Source: Marinobacter sp. CHS3-4 (GTDB lineage: Bacteria > Pseudomonadota > Gammaproteobacteria > Pseudomonadales > Oleiphilaceae). Taken from it: a stretch of 64,000 bases of DNA. The first letter of the stretch is position 1. Every line of letters starts with the position of its first letter. The stretch is from NCBI RefSeq assembly GCF_030053415.1, contig NZ_JASGBJ010000002.1, forward strand, positions 124,001 through 188,000, read 5' to 3'. Below the pieces are notes generated by a model. It worked only from the letters and a program-made list of their open reading frames with translations. It was not told where the DNA came from and made no database searches. Positions 27,359 to 37,402 of the stretch are shown one piece after another. The translations under genes were made by a program, and so were the position numbers.

Positions 27359-28312
27359 TCAGACCATCCAGCCGAACAGGAAGTCGAAGACCCTTGTCAG
27401 CACATTGCCGCTGCTTTCAGGTTCCTCTGAAGCAGCGGCCGACTCTGCATTGGAAGCCACACCAGCTGCTGTCGGTTCCTGAGGCAAAGCGTCCTCTATC
27501 TCGGCAGAATTGCCCGCAAGCGTTGCGTCCACGTCAGCCTGGGGCGCCTCAGATTCCACTTCCACCTCTGCAATGCCAGTCTCGCTGTTATCACTAAAAC
27601 CAAAACTTGAAGTGATTTTGACCGGTTCAGAATCGGGCTCGGCTTCCGCAGATACGTCAGGCTGTTGCTCCGGCACAGGGCTGGGGTCAACGCTGGCCAC
27701 TTTGGCTTTCGACTGCACTGGCTCGGGCTCAGGTTTTGTCTTAGTGACTGGTTCAGCGGCTACCACTTTCGGCTCCGGCTGAGAGGTCTGCTCGTCACTC
27801 GCTATAATTTCCACGGGCTGCGAATCGGGCTCGGGGGCCTTTTCTATCTCTGGCTCGGGTGCGCTCACGACTGCAGGTTCAGGTGCCGGTTTCGGTTTCG
27901 GCTCTGGTGGTTTTTCGGCAACTTTCGTCCAAGATTGCTGATATCGGTCTTCGGAAAGCCCAAGTTCGGAAAGGGCGGCTGCACGGCTTGCAACTGCGTT
28001 ACCGCCAACAACCTGTGACGACCTGGCAGAGATTCCCAGTGCTTCCAGGGTCTTTGCATCCAGCTCACCCGTAGACGTCAGCCCTGAATGGTCGGCCTGG
28101 TACTGTTTGACCGCATTGCGAAGCTGCTCGTCAATCCAACCGTCGGCCTGACCAATGGTATATCCGGCACCGTACAGTGCATTTTCCGCGGCAAACACGG
28201 CCTGCACGGAAACGGCATGGGCGGCCGGGCTAATCAACAGCGCGGCGGCGATGGGTGCACTTTTCAAAAGATGTCCAACAATCAGTCGGCGGCTCATGAG
28301 ACGATACTCCAT
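27359..28312 (-). CDS. Secreted peptidoglycan-binding domain protein with Pro/Glu-rich repeats
   Basis: 317 residues: signal peptide (about 1-33), a PG_binding_1-like domain (about 34-95, with QADGWIDEQLRNAVKQYQ), then a ~170-residue low-complexity stretch rich in Pro, Glu and Lys (PEPKPKPAPEP and variants), and a short hydrophobic C-terminus ending FDFLFGWMV. The proline/glutamate stretch would act as an extended spacer. This suggests a cell-wall-associated spacer or scaffold; no catalytic domain is seen. An internal ATG six codons in is an alternative start. Confidence 0.75.
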   Translation of the reverse strand: MEYRLMSRRLIVGHLLKSAPIAAALLISPAAHAVSVQAVFAAENALYGAGYTIGQADGWIDEQLRNAVKQYQADHSGLTSTGELDAKTLEALGISARSSQVVGGNAVASRAAALSELGLSEDRYQQSWTKVAEKPPEPKPKPAPEPAVVSAPEPEIEKAPEPDSQPVEIIASDEQTSQPEPKVVAAEPVTKTKPEPEPVQSKAKVASVDPSPVPEQQPDVSAEAEPDSEPVKITSSFGFSDNSETGIAEVEVESEAPQADVDATLAGNSAEIEDALPQEPTAAGVASNAESAAASEEPESSGNVLTRVFDFLFGWMV

Positions 28313-28480
28313 GGAATGCTTGCGATGCGTTATTGTTGAGTTTTCAAAGTATCAGCAATTCCAGGGTCAACCCATGACGCAGTTAACAATTGCAGAAAAG
28401 TAATGTTCTGTTTCAAAAGGTAGCTGCGGCAGATAATTTAGATCAGATGGTGTATCTCTGTGCCAACACAGAGTAAGTTT

Positions 28481-29644
28481 ATGCTCCGAAAAGATGCCAC
28501 CCAGAGGTTGTTTGTGCTGTCTAAGGCTTCGATTGCAGTTCTTTTGTTGAGTATTCTTTCGTACCCGCTGTCTCTAAACGCCGAACAGGCTGCCCCCGTC
28601 GATGTTGTTTTTCTATCCCCGGACGATTCCCGTTTCTGGCAGATGACCGGCGGCTTCATGCAGGCCGTGGCCGAAGATCTGGACGTAAACCTGACGATTT
28701 ACACTGACATCAGCGAAAATCGCTTCAGCTATCGGGATCTGTTGAAAAAGGTTTTGCAGTCAGGCGAGCTTCCAGATTACGTGTTATTGATGTGCAAGGA
28801 AAAAGTTACCTATGACATGCTGGAAATGATCGGAGAAGCCGGTGTAAAGGCGTTCACCTTCAATACCGACGTTCCAGATGACGAGTTGCGTCTGACGGGA
28901 ATGCCCCGGGAAAAAATGGCGCATTGGATCGGGCATCTTTCACCTGACAATCATTCGGCGGGCCTCAATCTTGCTGATCGGCTGTATGAGCGCTTCAAGG
29001 ACGAGCACGGAACTTCCCCATCAAAGATGGTGGGGCTTTCCGGATCACGTGACTCTTCAGCATCCATTGATCGGAACCGGGGCTTCAACGCAATGCTCGC
29101 GGTTCACCCATCGTTGGAAGGGCAACTACTCTTCGCGAACTGGAGCGAAACCGAGGCGGTTGCAAAAACCATCAGATTGTTTGAGCGATACCCTGAGTTG
29201 GACCTCATATGGAGTGCCAGTGACGGTATGGCATTGGGAGCGATAACCGCTGCTGAGCAAAAAGGCAGGGTTCCCGGGGAAGATGTTTTGATTGGCGGCG
29301 TTGACTGGGAAACGCGTGCTCTGGACGAAATCGAAAACGGTCGCCTTGAGCTAAGCCTGGGCCGCCATTTCATGGGTGGCGGTCTGGCCTTGTTGCTCAT
29401 CAGGGATTACCACTCTGGATATGATTTTAATCGAGAGCCGCCCGCCACGCTCAGCTATCAGTTTGTTGAAGCCAATCGAGACAACCTGGAATCGATTCGC
29501 AATATCCTGGATCGGGCGCAATGGGCACAGACGGACTTCCGGAAATTCAGCCGACAGTTCAACGAAGCCCTGAGAGGCAGCCCTGTATCGGCCTCCGGCA
29601 TTCTGGATGACTTCATGTCTGCCATGTCGCCAGGAATACGTTGA
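28481..29644 (+). CDS. Periplasmic sugar-type binding protein (Peripla_BP_4-like), orphan
   Basis: 387 residues from the ATG at 28481 (a GTG at 28460 would add seven). Signal peptide ends near SLNA. The rest looks like a two-lobe type I periplasmic binding protein: VDVVFLSPDDSRFWQMTGGFMQ at the start, ...ASDGMALGAITAAEQKG and VLIGGVDW in the second lobe. There is no permease, ATPase or kinase next to it, so transport or sensing partner genes must be elsewhere. Ligand unknown. Confidence 0.8.
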   Translation: MLRKDATQRLFVLSKASIAVLLLSILSYPLSLNAEQAAPVDVVFLSPDDSRFWQMTGGFMQAVAEDLDVNLTIYTDISENRFSYRDLLKKVLQSGELPDYVLLMCKEKVTYDMLEMIGEAGVKAFTFNTDVPDDELRLTGMPREKMAHWIGHLSPDNHSAGLNLADRLYERFKDEHGTSPSKMVGLSGSRDSSASIDRNRGFNAMLAVHPSLEGQLLFANWSETEAVAKTIRLFERYPELDLIWSASDGMALGAITAAEQKGRVPGEDVLIGGVDWETRALDEIENGRLELSLGRHFMGGGLALLLIRDYHSGYDFNREPPATLSYQFVEANRDNLESIRNILDRAQWAQTDFRKFSRQFNEALRGSPVSASGILDDFMSAMSPGIR

Positions 29645-29762
29645 GATGACTGGCGGCTAGCTCAATTGAACGGAATTGATTAACAGATGGTGAGGAAACC
29701 AGGCTGAAAAAAGTTGTACATTTATAGCCAGTGAATCTCACCCTGGTATTGATGGAGACTGT

Positions 29763-31334
29763 ATGAAAGGAACCCTTGCGCTGCTGGTTATCTGCCTTCC
29801 ACTCTCGGCCCAGGCAAAGGTGACGTCTGCAACTGTTTATCCTTCCCATGCGCAGCTGGTCTGGGAAGAGCAGGCCCAGTTGAAGGCCGGCAGCGGAAAA
29901 CTGACGCTCGCCGGACTACCTCTTGCTATGCAGGAACACACACTGACTGCTGAAATCCGCGGTGTGCAGGGTGCGAGTATCCAGCGAGTGCAGGTTCAAC
30001 AGGTGGAGCAGGCCGAGGTTGTTGCAGAAAAAACACGGGAGTTACAGCAACAGCTTCGCGACGTTGAGAACAGCATTGGCAGGCAGGAAGACCAGATTCG
30101 AGCCTGGAATCAGCAAGTCAACCTGATGACAGGTGCAGCGGAAACCCCGGGTGAGCTTAAAGCATCCGAATTGGAACAGCTTGCTCAAACCGTTCAGAGA
30201 ACCACGCTTGACGCTCTAAGCCAGGTGAGGGCCATTCGGCAGGGCATGATCGATGATATCGCCGAAAGGGACCGCCTGAAGCGAGAGTTGGCAGCAACCC
30301 AGCAAAATGCCCGGGCGACGAAAACGGTGACGATCACCTATCAGGCGGCTCAAACTGGCCAGGCGACAGCAAGGCTCACCTATCAGACGAATGGAGCGAA
30401 TTGGCGGAGCCAATACAACGCCCGGTTAAGCACGGATGACAACGGCGAAACGGGCACACTGACATTGGAGCACCTGGCCGTTATTCGTCAGAACACGGGA
30501 TCAGACTGGAACAATGTCGAACTGACGCTTTCAACCGCTAATGCCCGACAAGGTACCGATATTCCACCTCTGGTGCCCTGGATCGTATCGCCAGAAACAC
30601 CATCACTTTACCGCGCGAAAGGCGCTCTCCAGACAACCATGGACAGCCCTCAATTTGAGGAGAGCCGAGTTGCGGAACCAAACGCAGCGAGCGTTCATAA
30701 CGCCGGCGCCTACACTCAAAGCTTTGTCGTAACATCGCCCGTCACGATTGAAAGCGACAATTCTGGACAATTCGTGAACGTGGCCAGCCATGATGTTCCG
30801 GTTAAGGTGGAAACCCGAGTATTTCCAGCGATGGATCTGACGGGCTTCGTTCACGCAACCGGCACATTTGAAGCCGAAATAACCCTGCCTGCGGGTTCGG
30901 TAAGCCTTTATCGTGATGGCCAGTCTGTGGGCAGTTCGCACATGCAAACGCTGGCTTCTGGTGAGGAACTTGCTATTGGTTTTGGGGTTAATGACCGAAT
31001 AACTGCCGAAAAGGTCAGCGAAGAGGACCAGAAAGGAGAGCAAGGCGTGTTTAAAGGCGAAAAGTACATCCGACAGGTCAATCGTTACGACATCACCAAT
31101 CACCATAGTCAGCCTGTGACCGTGCGTGTTTTTGACCGTTTACCGGTTTCACGTCAGGACGATCTGACCGTCGAGGCCCTGGAGATCACTTCGCCGGTTA
31201 CCCGGAACTATCAGGAAAACAAAGGGATATTGTCGTGGGAGAGAGTCATCAAGCCCGGCAACACCATAAGCCTGAAGGCAGGGTTTGAGCTGCGCGTCCC
31301 CGAGGATTCTGAGCTTCCCTTTGAGTTCCAGTAA
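29763..31334 (+). CDS. DUF4139 (DUF4140) domain protein, MuiA-like
   Basis: 523 residues with a short signal peptide (about 1-18, ending AQA), an N-terminal DUF4140-like part, a coiled coil (about 85-125), and the DUF4139 beta-rich domain with TYQTNGANWRSQYNARL and the ending FELRVPEDSELPFEF. Such proteins are exported; some were described as mucoidy inhibitor MuiA. Molecular function is not known. A GGAG site precedes the ATG. Monocistronic. Confidence 0.85.
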   Translation: MKGTLALLVICLPLSAQAKVTSATVYPSHAQLVWEEQAQLKAGSGKLTLAGLPLAMQEHTLTAEIRGVQGASIQRVQVQQVEQAEVVAEKTRELQQQLRDVENSIGRQEDQIRAWNQQVNLMTGAAETPGELKASELEQLAQTVQRTTLDALSQVRAIRQGMIDDIAERDRLKRELAATQQNARATKTVTITYQAAQTGQATARLTYQTNGANWRSQYNARLSTDDNGETGTLTLEHLAVIRQNTGSDWNNVELTLSTANARQGTDIPPLVPWIVSPETPSLYRAKGALQTTMDSPQFEESRVAEPNAASVHNAGAYTQSFVVTSPVTIESDNSGQFVNVASHDVPVKVETRVFPAMDLTGFVHATGTFEAEITLPAGSVSLYRDGQSVGSSHMQTLASGEELAIGFGVNDRITAEKVSEEDQKGEQGVFKGEKYIRQVNRYDITNHHSQPVTVRVFDRLPVSRQDDLTVEALEITSPVTRNYQENKGILSWERVIKPGNTISLKAGFELRVPEDSELPFEFQ

Positions 31335-31432
31335 TCCAATTACCCTCGCCGTCAGTAAGGGTGATCTAACGGTTGAAACTAATTCTTCAACTCGCCAAAA
31401 CTTCATCTGGAGGGTTGATACCGCTCAAGAAG

Positions 31433-31451
31433 TCGCGGGACCAGCCCGCGA
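31433..31451. repeat. Inverted repeat (hairpin) between the DUF4139 gene and mqo
   Basis: TCGCGGG (31433-31439) and CCCGCGA (31445-31451) flank a 5-base loop. No T-run follows on the plus strand, so it is not a classic terminator. It may be an operator or an mRNA structure ahead of mqo, 100 bases before its start. Confidence 0.4.
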
Positions 31452-31550
31452 AACCCTCTACAGTGGGCGTTGCACCCCGAAGCATGATAGTTTTACACCA
31501 CGGAAAGTGGCTGACTTACATCAGAAAATTCAGAATTGCAGGAATCCATT

Positions 31551-33011
31551 ATGAAAGTGGTCATCATCGGTGCCGGCATTATGGGCACCACTCTGGCTGT
31601 TCTTGCCAAGGAAATGTTGCCAGACCTTGAGGTCACCATCCTGGAGCGCCTCAGTGCACCGGGTGCAGGCAACTCATGGGCCTTCAATAATGCAGGCACA
31701 GGGCACGAGGCCAATTGTGAGCTCAACTACACGCCGGTGGATGAAGAGGTCATTTCGGTTGAAAAGGCCCTGAAAATCCATGCTCAATTTAACGTCGCCA
31801 AGCAGTTCTGGGCGCACCTGGTTGAGAACGGCGCTATCAAGGATCCGACGACTTTCATCAATCAAACCAAGCATTGCACGATTGTTTCTGAATCTTCGAT
31901 TGAAGAATTGAGACTTCGCTACAACGAAATGTCGGCCCATCATTTCTTCGAAAACATGCAGTTTTCAGAAGATTTTGACCAAATCAAAAGCTGGATTCCC
32001 TACACGATGGAAGGGCGCCCGCGTAGCGAAAAGATGGCGGCGACGGTGATTGAAACCGGCACCGACGTGAATTTCGGCGCCTTGACCGAACAGATGGCCC
32101 GGCATGCTGTCGACGATCTGGGTGTGCATATCGAGTACGGGACCCATGTAAGGCGTGTGCACAAGAGCCCAGCAGGAAGCTGGCTGCTTGAAACCGACAG
32201 CAATGGCTCGCAGGTGCAGTACAAAGCCGACGTGCTGTTTGTCGGCGCGGGTGGTGGTGCATTTCCGCTGCTAAAGAAAAGCCACCAGCCCTTTCGCAGT
32301 CGCTATGCAGGTTTCCCTGTTGGGGGGCGTTTCCTTCAGGCGGCCATCACCGAAGAGCAGGCTGGCCACTACAAAGCTAAGACCTATGGCAAAGCGAAAG
32401 TGGGTGCTCCGCCGATGTCCGTTCCACATCTGGACTTACGCGTGGTCGATGGTCAGCATTATCTGTTGTTCGGTCCATTCGCGTCTTTCAAACCTGTCCT
32501 TGAAAAGGGCCGCGGTTTCTTTGACTACCTCTGCTCTATGCGCTTGCATGACCTTCCGGGCCTACTCAACGTAGCACTGGAGCACTTCCCACTGGTGAAA
32601 TACCTGGTGTCTGAAACCTTCAAAGGGCCCAAGAGCATGTTCGAGGAGTTGGACAGCTTTGCGCCGGGCCTCAGCAAAAAGTTTAACTGGAAGCCAATAG
32701 AAGCAGGTCAGCGGGTTCAGATCATCAAAGACGGTGACTTGCAGATGGGCACCGAGATTATCGTTTCACAGGATAAAACGTACGGTACGCTTCTGGGTGC
32801 CTCGCCCGGTGCCTCAGTGTCACCTGAGGTCATGCTACGGTGCCTGGAGCAGCTATTCCCGTCTGCTATGGAGAAGGAAGAAGTCCAGAAGAAGAAGAAG
32901 GCTATTTTCCCCGAAGATAATCTGGAAACACTGGCTGAAAAAGCCGATCGTTATCGAGAAGTCCGGGACGCAGCCAATTCCAAGCTTGGCATCAAGTCGT
33001 CAATGTCCTAA
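31551..33011 (+). CDS. mqo: Malate:quinone oxidoreductase
   Basis: 486 residues from the ATG at 31551, which has AGGA seven bases upstream. The FAD motif is GAGIMGTTL, followed by the Mqo signature NSWAFNNAGTGHEANCELNYTP. The protein oxidises malate to oxaloacetate and passes electrons directly to quinone at the inner membrane, replacing or complementing NAD-dependent malate dehydrogenase in the TCA cycle. Length is normal. A clear terminator follows, so the gene is monocistronic. Confidence 0.95.
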   Translation: MKVVIIGAGIMGTTLAVLAKEMLPDLEVTILERLSAPGAGNSWAFNNAGTGHEANCELNYTPVDEEVISVEKALKIHAQFNVAKQFWAHLVENGAIKDPTTFINQTKHCTIVSESSIEELRLRYNEMSAHHFFENMQFSEDFDQIKSWIPYTMEGRPRSEKMAATVIETGTDVNFGALTEQMARHAVDDLGVHIEYGTHVRRVHKSPAGSWLLETDSNGSQVQYKADVLFVGAGGGAFPLLKKSHQPFRSRYAGFPVGGRFLQAAITEEQAGHYKAKTYGKAKVGAPPMSVPHLDLRVVDGQHYLLFGPFASFKPVLEKGRGFFDYLCSMRLHDLPGLLNVALEHFPLVKYLVSETFKGPKSMFEELDSFAPGLSKKFNWKPIEAGQRVQIIKDGDLQMGTEIIVSQDKTYGTLLGASPGASVSPEVMLRCLEQLFPSAMEKEEVQKKKKAIFPEDNLETLAEKADRYREVRDAANSKLGIKSSMS

Positions 33012-33028
33012 GCGAGATATCGTTACGC

Positions 33029-33051
33029 GGGGCCCAAGAGCCCCGTTTTTC
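33029..33051 (+). terminator. Intrinsic terminator of mqo
   Basis: CGGGGC (33029-33034), loop CCAAGA and GCCCCG (33041-33046) form a perfect 6-bp GC stem followed by TTTTT (33047-33051), 17 bases after the mqo stop. Confidence 0.9.
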
Positions 33052-33203
33052 ATTCCCAATAAGTCGCCTATTTGAGCTTCAGCGGCGATTAGAGTGGTTA
33101 CCGGTTCGCAAAACGGAAGGCGCTGGACTTGGACGCCATTTGCGAATGGGCGCTTGGTAAGTAATCAGTTATGCTGAAAAAAGTCAGTTAGAGGAAAGTA
33201 ACC

Positions 33204-33614
33204 ATGAAGCGAAGTCAGTTTCTCCAGGATTTGATAAAAAACCTCTCTCCCAATCTGGACTCGACACTCTACGTCTACTGCACAGTGGCTCGAGCCAAGT
33301 ATGGCGAGTTGGAAAAACTGAAACCCATTGTCAGCATCGCTGAACTGGAAGGGCTGACCCTGGTCATTCCTTTAGAACAGGCCAAAGCAGAGGGCCTTGA
33401 TTATTACAGGGTTTTCCGTCGCATCACGCTCAAGGGACATTCCAGCCTTGAGGCGCTTGGCCTGACGTCTGTAGTAACCAGCTTACTCGCAGAGCGGGGC
33501 ATAACGACCAACGTCATCGCCGGGTTCTATCACGACCACGTGTTTGTGCCCAGTGATCGCATTGATGAGGCGATGGAAGCACTCTTGGAGTTGGCCAGCC
33601 AGCCCGAGGGTTAA
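33204..33614 (+). CDS. ACT-domain (ACT_3-like) protein
   Basis: 136 residues. The segments VYCTVARAKYGELEKLKP, LEGLTLVIPLEQA, FRRITLKGHSSLEALGLT and FYHDHVFVP match the DUF2241/ACT_3 family of small proteins with two ACT-like folds, which in other proteins bind amino acids. Function in this family is not established. GAGGAAAG lies upstream of the ATG. Confidence 0.8.
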   Translation: MKRSQFLQDLIKNLSPNLDSTLYVYCTVARAKYGELEKLKPIVSIAELEGLTLVIPLEQAKAEGLDYYRVFRRITLKGHSSLEALGLTSVVTSLLAERGITTNVIAGFYHDHVFVPSDRIDEAMEALLELASQPEG

Positions 33615-33638
33615 ATCCGGGCCTGTATCCCGTCCGGT

Positions 33639-34793
33639 TCAGTCGTTCGCACGGTAAAATGCACGGCTTTTTTCGTAGACGGTTGTCATATCGACTACCG
33701 CGAATCCCAGCCCTGATTCATGCACAAAGAACGTATGCTGCTCATCCTGGGGTAGGCTCTGCCAATATTCCGGAATGCTGCTGTCTCGTTGGTCGATGGC
33801 AGGGTAATTGGGGTGCTGAAAGTAGCCGGTTTCAGTGTGGTCGTAGTAAACGGGACGTGCGTCAGTCGAGGCCATCAGGGTGTAGCGCTGTAAACCAGGA
33901 TAGGTGGCTGCCAAGGCGATGACGCAGAGAAGGGCAGCCAGGCCGAGGCGCTCTGTGCGTGGCGCCCCGCTCCCCAGCTGGATGCCCAACACACCTGCCA
34001 GCAATCCCGCAGATACAAAGGGCCACAATGGCATGTCACCAATGACCAGGTAGTTGGTAAGCAGCAAATAGTCGACGAGGGCATAGCTGCTGAGCACCGC
34101 CAGAAGCGTTAATTGCACGACCATGCCTTTGTGTTTCAATAGGTTGAAGTGGTTGGCCAGTGGGCCCGTTCGATCGGCAGGGCTGGACGTAAGTTCCACA
34201 TTGCCTGTGGTGCTGGAAAGCGCTTCGACAAGAGGCGCCTGGTTAACGAGGGCTTCAACTCTCGTCTTGGGTTTTCCAAACGCACTGCCAATGCCAATGC
34301 GGTGATCGGGGTGGCCCACTTTCAAAAAATTATAGGGCTGCAGCTGATAAGTCCGAGTATCCGTAACGAGGCTGAGTCTTGACTGCTGAAGCGCCTGAGC
34401 CATATTCCGGAATCCCGTAACGGGAGTCAGTTCAATACTGCGGATCGAGTGCAACGGCACCCGGTGCTTGCCGGTGGTAAAGCCCATCAGCCCGAGACCG
34501 GTAAACCTCGGGATATGAATATTGAGATTCTCGCTGTCCAGCTCCAACCAAACCTGACGATTGGCAAACGCCACGATGCTGCCAAGCAACAGGCATAAGC
34601 CGATTAGATGCACTTCGAAAATGACATCGCCATCCTCGTCCAGGAAAAGCTTGCTTAAGCTGAACTCTCCGTCGTCAGCCACGTTGAGTAGCAGAATACT
34701 TCCGAGCATAAACGCGAGCAGGCCGCCGATGCCTCCATACAGGTGGCTGGTTTTGAGAATACTGGCAGAGTAACGAAATCGTTGTTTTCCCAT
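33639..34793 (-). CDS. Uncharacterised integral membrane protein
   Basis: 384 residues with four or more membrane segments (about 20-37, 62-78, 225-250, 255-275, 285-305). The middle soluble part resembles a membrane PH-like domain by pattern only (QVWLELDSENLNIHIPRFTG...). The C-terminal ~80 residues are soluble (EYWQSLPQDEQHTFFVHESG). I do not recognise a family. It is convergent with the ACT gene and divergent from the SelO gene. Confidence 0.6.
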   Translation of the reverse strand: MGKQRFRYSASILKTSHLYGGIGGLLAFMLGSILLLNVADDGEFSLSKLFLDEDGDVIFEVHLIGLCLLLGSIVAFANRQVWLELDSENLNIHIPRFTGLGLMGFTTGKHRVPLHSIRSIELTPVTGFRNMAQALQQSRLSLVTDTRTYQLQPYNFLKVGHPDHRIGIGSAFGKPKTRVEALVNQAPLVEALSSTTGNVELTSSPADRTGPLANHFNLLKHKGMVVQLTLLAVLSSYALVDYLLLTNYLVIGDMPLWPFVSAGLLAGVLGIQLGSGAPRTERLGLAALLCVIALAATYPGLQRYTLMASTDARPVYYDHTETGYFQHPNYPAIDQRDSSIPEYWQSLPQDEQHTFFVHESGLGFAVVDMTTVYEKSRAFYRAND

Positions 34794-34897
34794 GGCTTAC
34801 TGTCATCCCTGAATCTGTATCCGTGAAGCGGGTATCTATGATAAACGGGAAGGGTAGAATGATCTAACATCCGGCATTGTTTATTAAAGGAGCCTCT

Positions 34898-36613
34898 ATG
34901 ACACAGCGACGTCACCGGGAAACGCCCTCCACGGTCGTGGCCCTCGACGATCTCGCACCGCTGGCAGACTATTCATTCATGGACACGCTCAATGCCGATC
35001 CTGAAGGGAGACCGAATGGCGCCGACCATGCGCCACGGCAAGTGTTCTCTGGCCACTATGTTCCGGTCGAGCCAACGCCGATCGAACATCCGGAATACGT
35101 AGCGCACGGAAAAGGTCTGTTCCAGGAGTTGGGTTTTGCCGACGCCCTGGCGCAGTCCGATGACTTTGTTCGCATGTTCTCTGGGGACTTGTCAGATGTG
35201 CCTGAACCTCTGCGCAGCGTCGGTTGGGCGTGCGGTTATGCCCTTTCTATCTACGGCAACGAATTCTACCAACAGTGCCCCTTCCAGACTGGCAATGGCT
35301 ACGGCGACGGCCGAGCAATTTCGGTGCTTGAAGCCGTCATTAATGGGCAACGCTGGGAAATGCAGCTCAAAGGCGCAGGGCGCACTCCTTATTGCCGGGG
35401 AGCGGACGGTCGCGCCGTTCTCAGATCCAGTATCCGGGAGTTTCTGGCGCAGGAGCATATGCATGCGCTTGGTGTGCCAACGTCTCGGTCTCTGAGCCTG
35501 TACGTGTCAAAGACCGAGCACGTTAGGCGCCCCTGGTATTCAGAGGGTTCACGCTCAATCGACCCGGATATCCTCATTTCCGAGCCGGTCGCGATTTCGA
35601 CGCGTGTTGCACCGTCGTTCATTCGGGTAGGGCAGCTTGAGCTTTTCGGTCGTCGTGCCCGGAAACAGGAGCATCCGAAGGCAATGGAGGAGCTGGAGCA
35701 GCTCGTCTTGCATCTGATCGACCGTGAATACGGTGATGTGATCGATCAATCACTGACCACTGCTGAAAAAGTCGTCTTGCTTGCACGCAAATTTCGAAGC
35801 CGACTGACCTCGCTTGTGGCGAACTGGATACGTGTCGGCTATTGCCAGGGTAACTTCAACAGCGACAACTGCGCTGCAGGCGGCTTTACGCTCGACTATG
35901 GCCCCTTCGGGTTCATTGATGTCTTCGATCCGCAATACCAGCCGTGGACGGGGGGTGGGCAGCATTTTGCCTTTCTGAACCAGCCAGCGGCGGCCGAACG
36001 CAACTTTCACTCCTTTTGCTCTGCAGTGCGGCCCTTACTGGCAGGACATCCAGACGGCTTGCAGCAGCTGGACGAGATTCAAAGTGGTTTCCCGAACGTG
36101 ATGCAAGCGCAGATGGAGGAAATGTGGGCGACCAAACTTGGAATCGACACCTTTGACGTCGACCTATTCAGGGAACTTGCAGCCTTGATGATGCAGACAC
36201 CTGTCGATTATACGATCTTCTTCCGGGAGCTATCGTCCTTGCCAGATGACATCGAGCCACTAAGAAAGAGTTTCTATAAAGACCCGGCCTATTCTGAAGA
36301 CACAGAAACGAGAGACAAGCGCTGGTCGGCCTGGCTTAAAAAATGGCATTCGCTCAGGCGTCAAGGTGGTCCTGAGGAAGTATCGAGCGAGATGAAGCGC
36401 GTTAACCCGAAGTACAGTTTGAGAGACTGGCTGGTTGTGCCCGCTTACCAGCAAGCGGCAAACGGAGACTACACGTTGCTGAGGGAACTGCAGGATGTGA
36501 TGACGCAGCCCTACGCCGAGCAATCAGAAAACACAGAGCGAAAATACTACCGACTGAAGCCGCTAGAGCTCTTTGAGATTGGTGGGTCGTCGCACTACAG
36601 TTGTTCGTCGTGA
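34898..36613 (+). CDS. SelO/YdiU-family protein AMPylase, divergent subgroup
   Basis: 571 residues from the ATG at 34898, which has AGGAG upstream. The pseudokinase-fold AMPylase motifs are there: [20 protein letters not shown], then an active-site Asp-Asn pair in FNSDN and the metal-binding Asp in [13 protein letters not shown]. The usual GFCHGVMNTDN segment reads [11 protein letters not shown], so the family's histidine is Gln. The C-terminus ends SCSS, like the conserved Cys of SelO. SelO transfers AMP to protein hydroxyls, linked to redox stress. The last 19 bases overlap the convergent lipase gene. Confidence 0.88.
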   Translation: MTQRRHRETPSTVVALDDLAPLADYSFMDTLNADPEGRPNGADHAPRQVFSGHYVPVEPTPIEHPEYVAHGKGLFQELGFADALAQSDDFVRMFSGDLSDVPEPLRSVGWACGYALSIYGNEFYQQCPFQTGNGYGDGRAISVLEAVINGQRWEMQLKGAGRTPYCRGADGRAVLRSSIREFLAQEHMHALGVPTSRSLSLYVSKTEHVRRPWYSEGSRSIDPDILISEPVAISTRVAPSFIRVGQLELFGRRARKQEHPKAMEELEQLVLHLIDREYGDVIDQSLTTAEKVVLLARKFRSRLTSLVANWIRVGYCQGNFNSDNCAAGGFTLDYGPFGFIDVFDPQYQPWTGGGQHFAFLNQPAAAERNFHSFCSAVRPLLAGHPDGLQQLDEIQSGFPNVMQAQMEEMWATKLGIDTFDVDLFRELAALMMQTPVDYTIFFRELSSLPDDIEPLRKSFYKDPAYSEDTETRDKRWSAWLKKWHSLRRQGGPEEVSSEMKRVNPKYSLRDWLVVPAYQQAANGDYTLLRELQDVMTQPYAEQSENTERKYYRLKPLELFEIGGSSHYSCSS

Positions 36614-37389
36614 GGGGGCACCGCTCCCTCCCCGCTGAAGCTCGCTGTTTCCAGAAATTTGCGGATCAATTGGAAAACCTCTTCAGAGTGTCGGATGCTG
36701 ACATGGTTGGCGTCAACTGCCCTGAAATCCCGCATTTCTGGTAAAAAAGTCGATTCCACAGAAACTGTTCCGTCGTGGGGCTGTGGAAGGTCGGTGTGCG
36801 GTACCCAGGCCGTCCAGGGGCTGTTGCTTGTACCGGCAATCACGCCCACGTCGACAGTCAATGGTTCAAGATTTCTCAGCGGGCTATCAGAGGCCTGGCT
36901 CAACTCCAATCCGGCTGGTCCCAGTATGTGTCTCGCCAACGGCCAGTCCTCGAAACGGCTGACCAGGACAGAGCCCTGGTTCGGAGGACTCAGCATTACC
37001 AACCGTCCTCCGCGAGGCAAAGTGCGCCCCTGCAAGTAGGTTCTTGCGATGATACCGCCCATCGAGTGGGTCACCAGATGAACGGGACCGTCCACCATGC
37101 TCTCACAGCGCGCAATGGCTGGCCTGAGGTCTTCTTCTGCAAGCCTGGACAGGGATTTGCTCGTTGAATCGTAGTCGACGTTCACGACACCATAGCCCGC
37201 GTCCGTCAGCGACCACTCAAGTGGCAACATCGCGAGATTGGAGCGCCACAACCCATGCGCCAGCACGACGCACTCGTCCTGCTGGCTCACCGCATCCTCA
37301 TCCGGCATTGAAACGCGGGTACTGCAGCCGCTGAACGCCACCAGGCTGATAAGAACAAATAAACCCAGGTTAGGGCGAAGATACTCCAA
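36595..37389 (-). CDS. Alpha/beta-hydrolase (lipase-like) lipoprotein
   Basis: 264 residues. The lipobox FSGC (Cys22) predicts a lipoprotein. The hydrolase part shows the oxyanion HG (45-46), nucleophile elbow THSMGG (Ser109) and a C-terminal histidine in DANHVSI, consistent with a triglyceride lipase/esterase of the PGAP1-like group. Substrate unknown. Its end overlaps the convergent SelO gene by 19 bases. Confidence 0.85.
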   Translation of the reverse strand: MEYLRPNLGLFVLISLVAFSGCSTRVSMPDEDAVSQQDECVVLAHGLWRSNLAMLPLEWSLTDAGYGVVNVDYDSTSKSLSRLAEEDLRPAIARCESMVDGPVHLVTHSMGGIIARTYLQGRTLPRGGRLVMLSPPNQGSVLVSRFEDWPLARHILGPAGLELSQASDSPLRNLEPLTVDVGVIAGTSNSPWTAWVPHTDLPQPHDGTVSVESTFLPEMRDFRAVDANHVSIRHSEEVFQLIRKFLETASFSGEGAVPPHDEQL

Positions 37390-37402
37390 CTTTAATGAAA
37401 GG

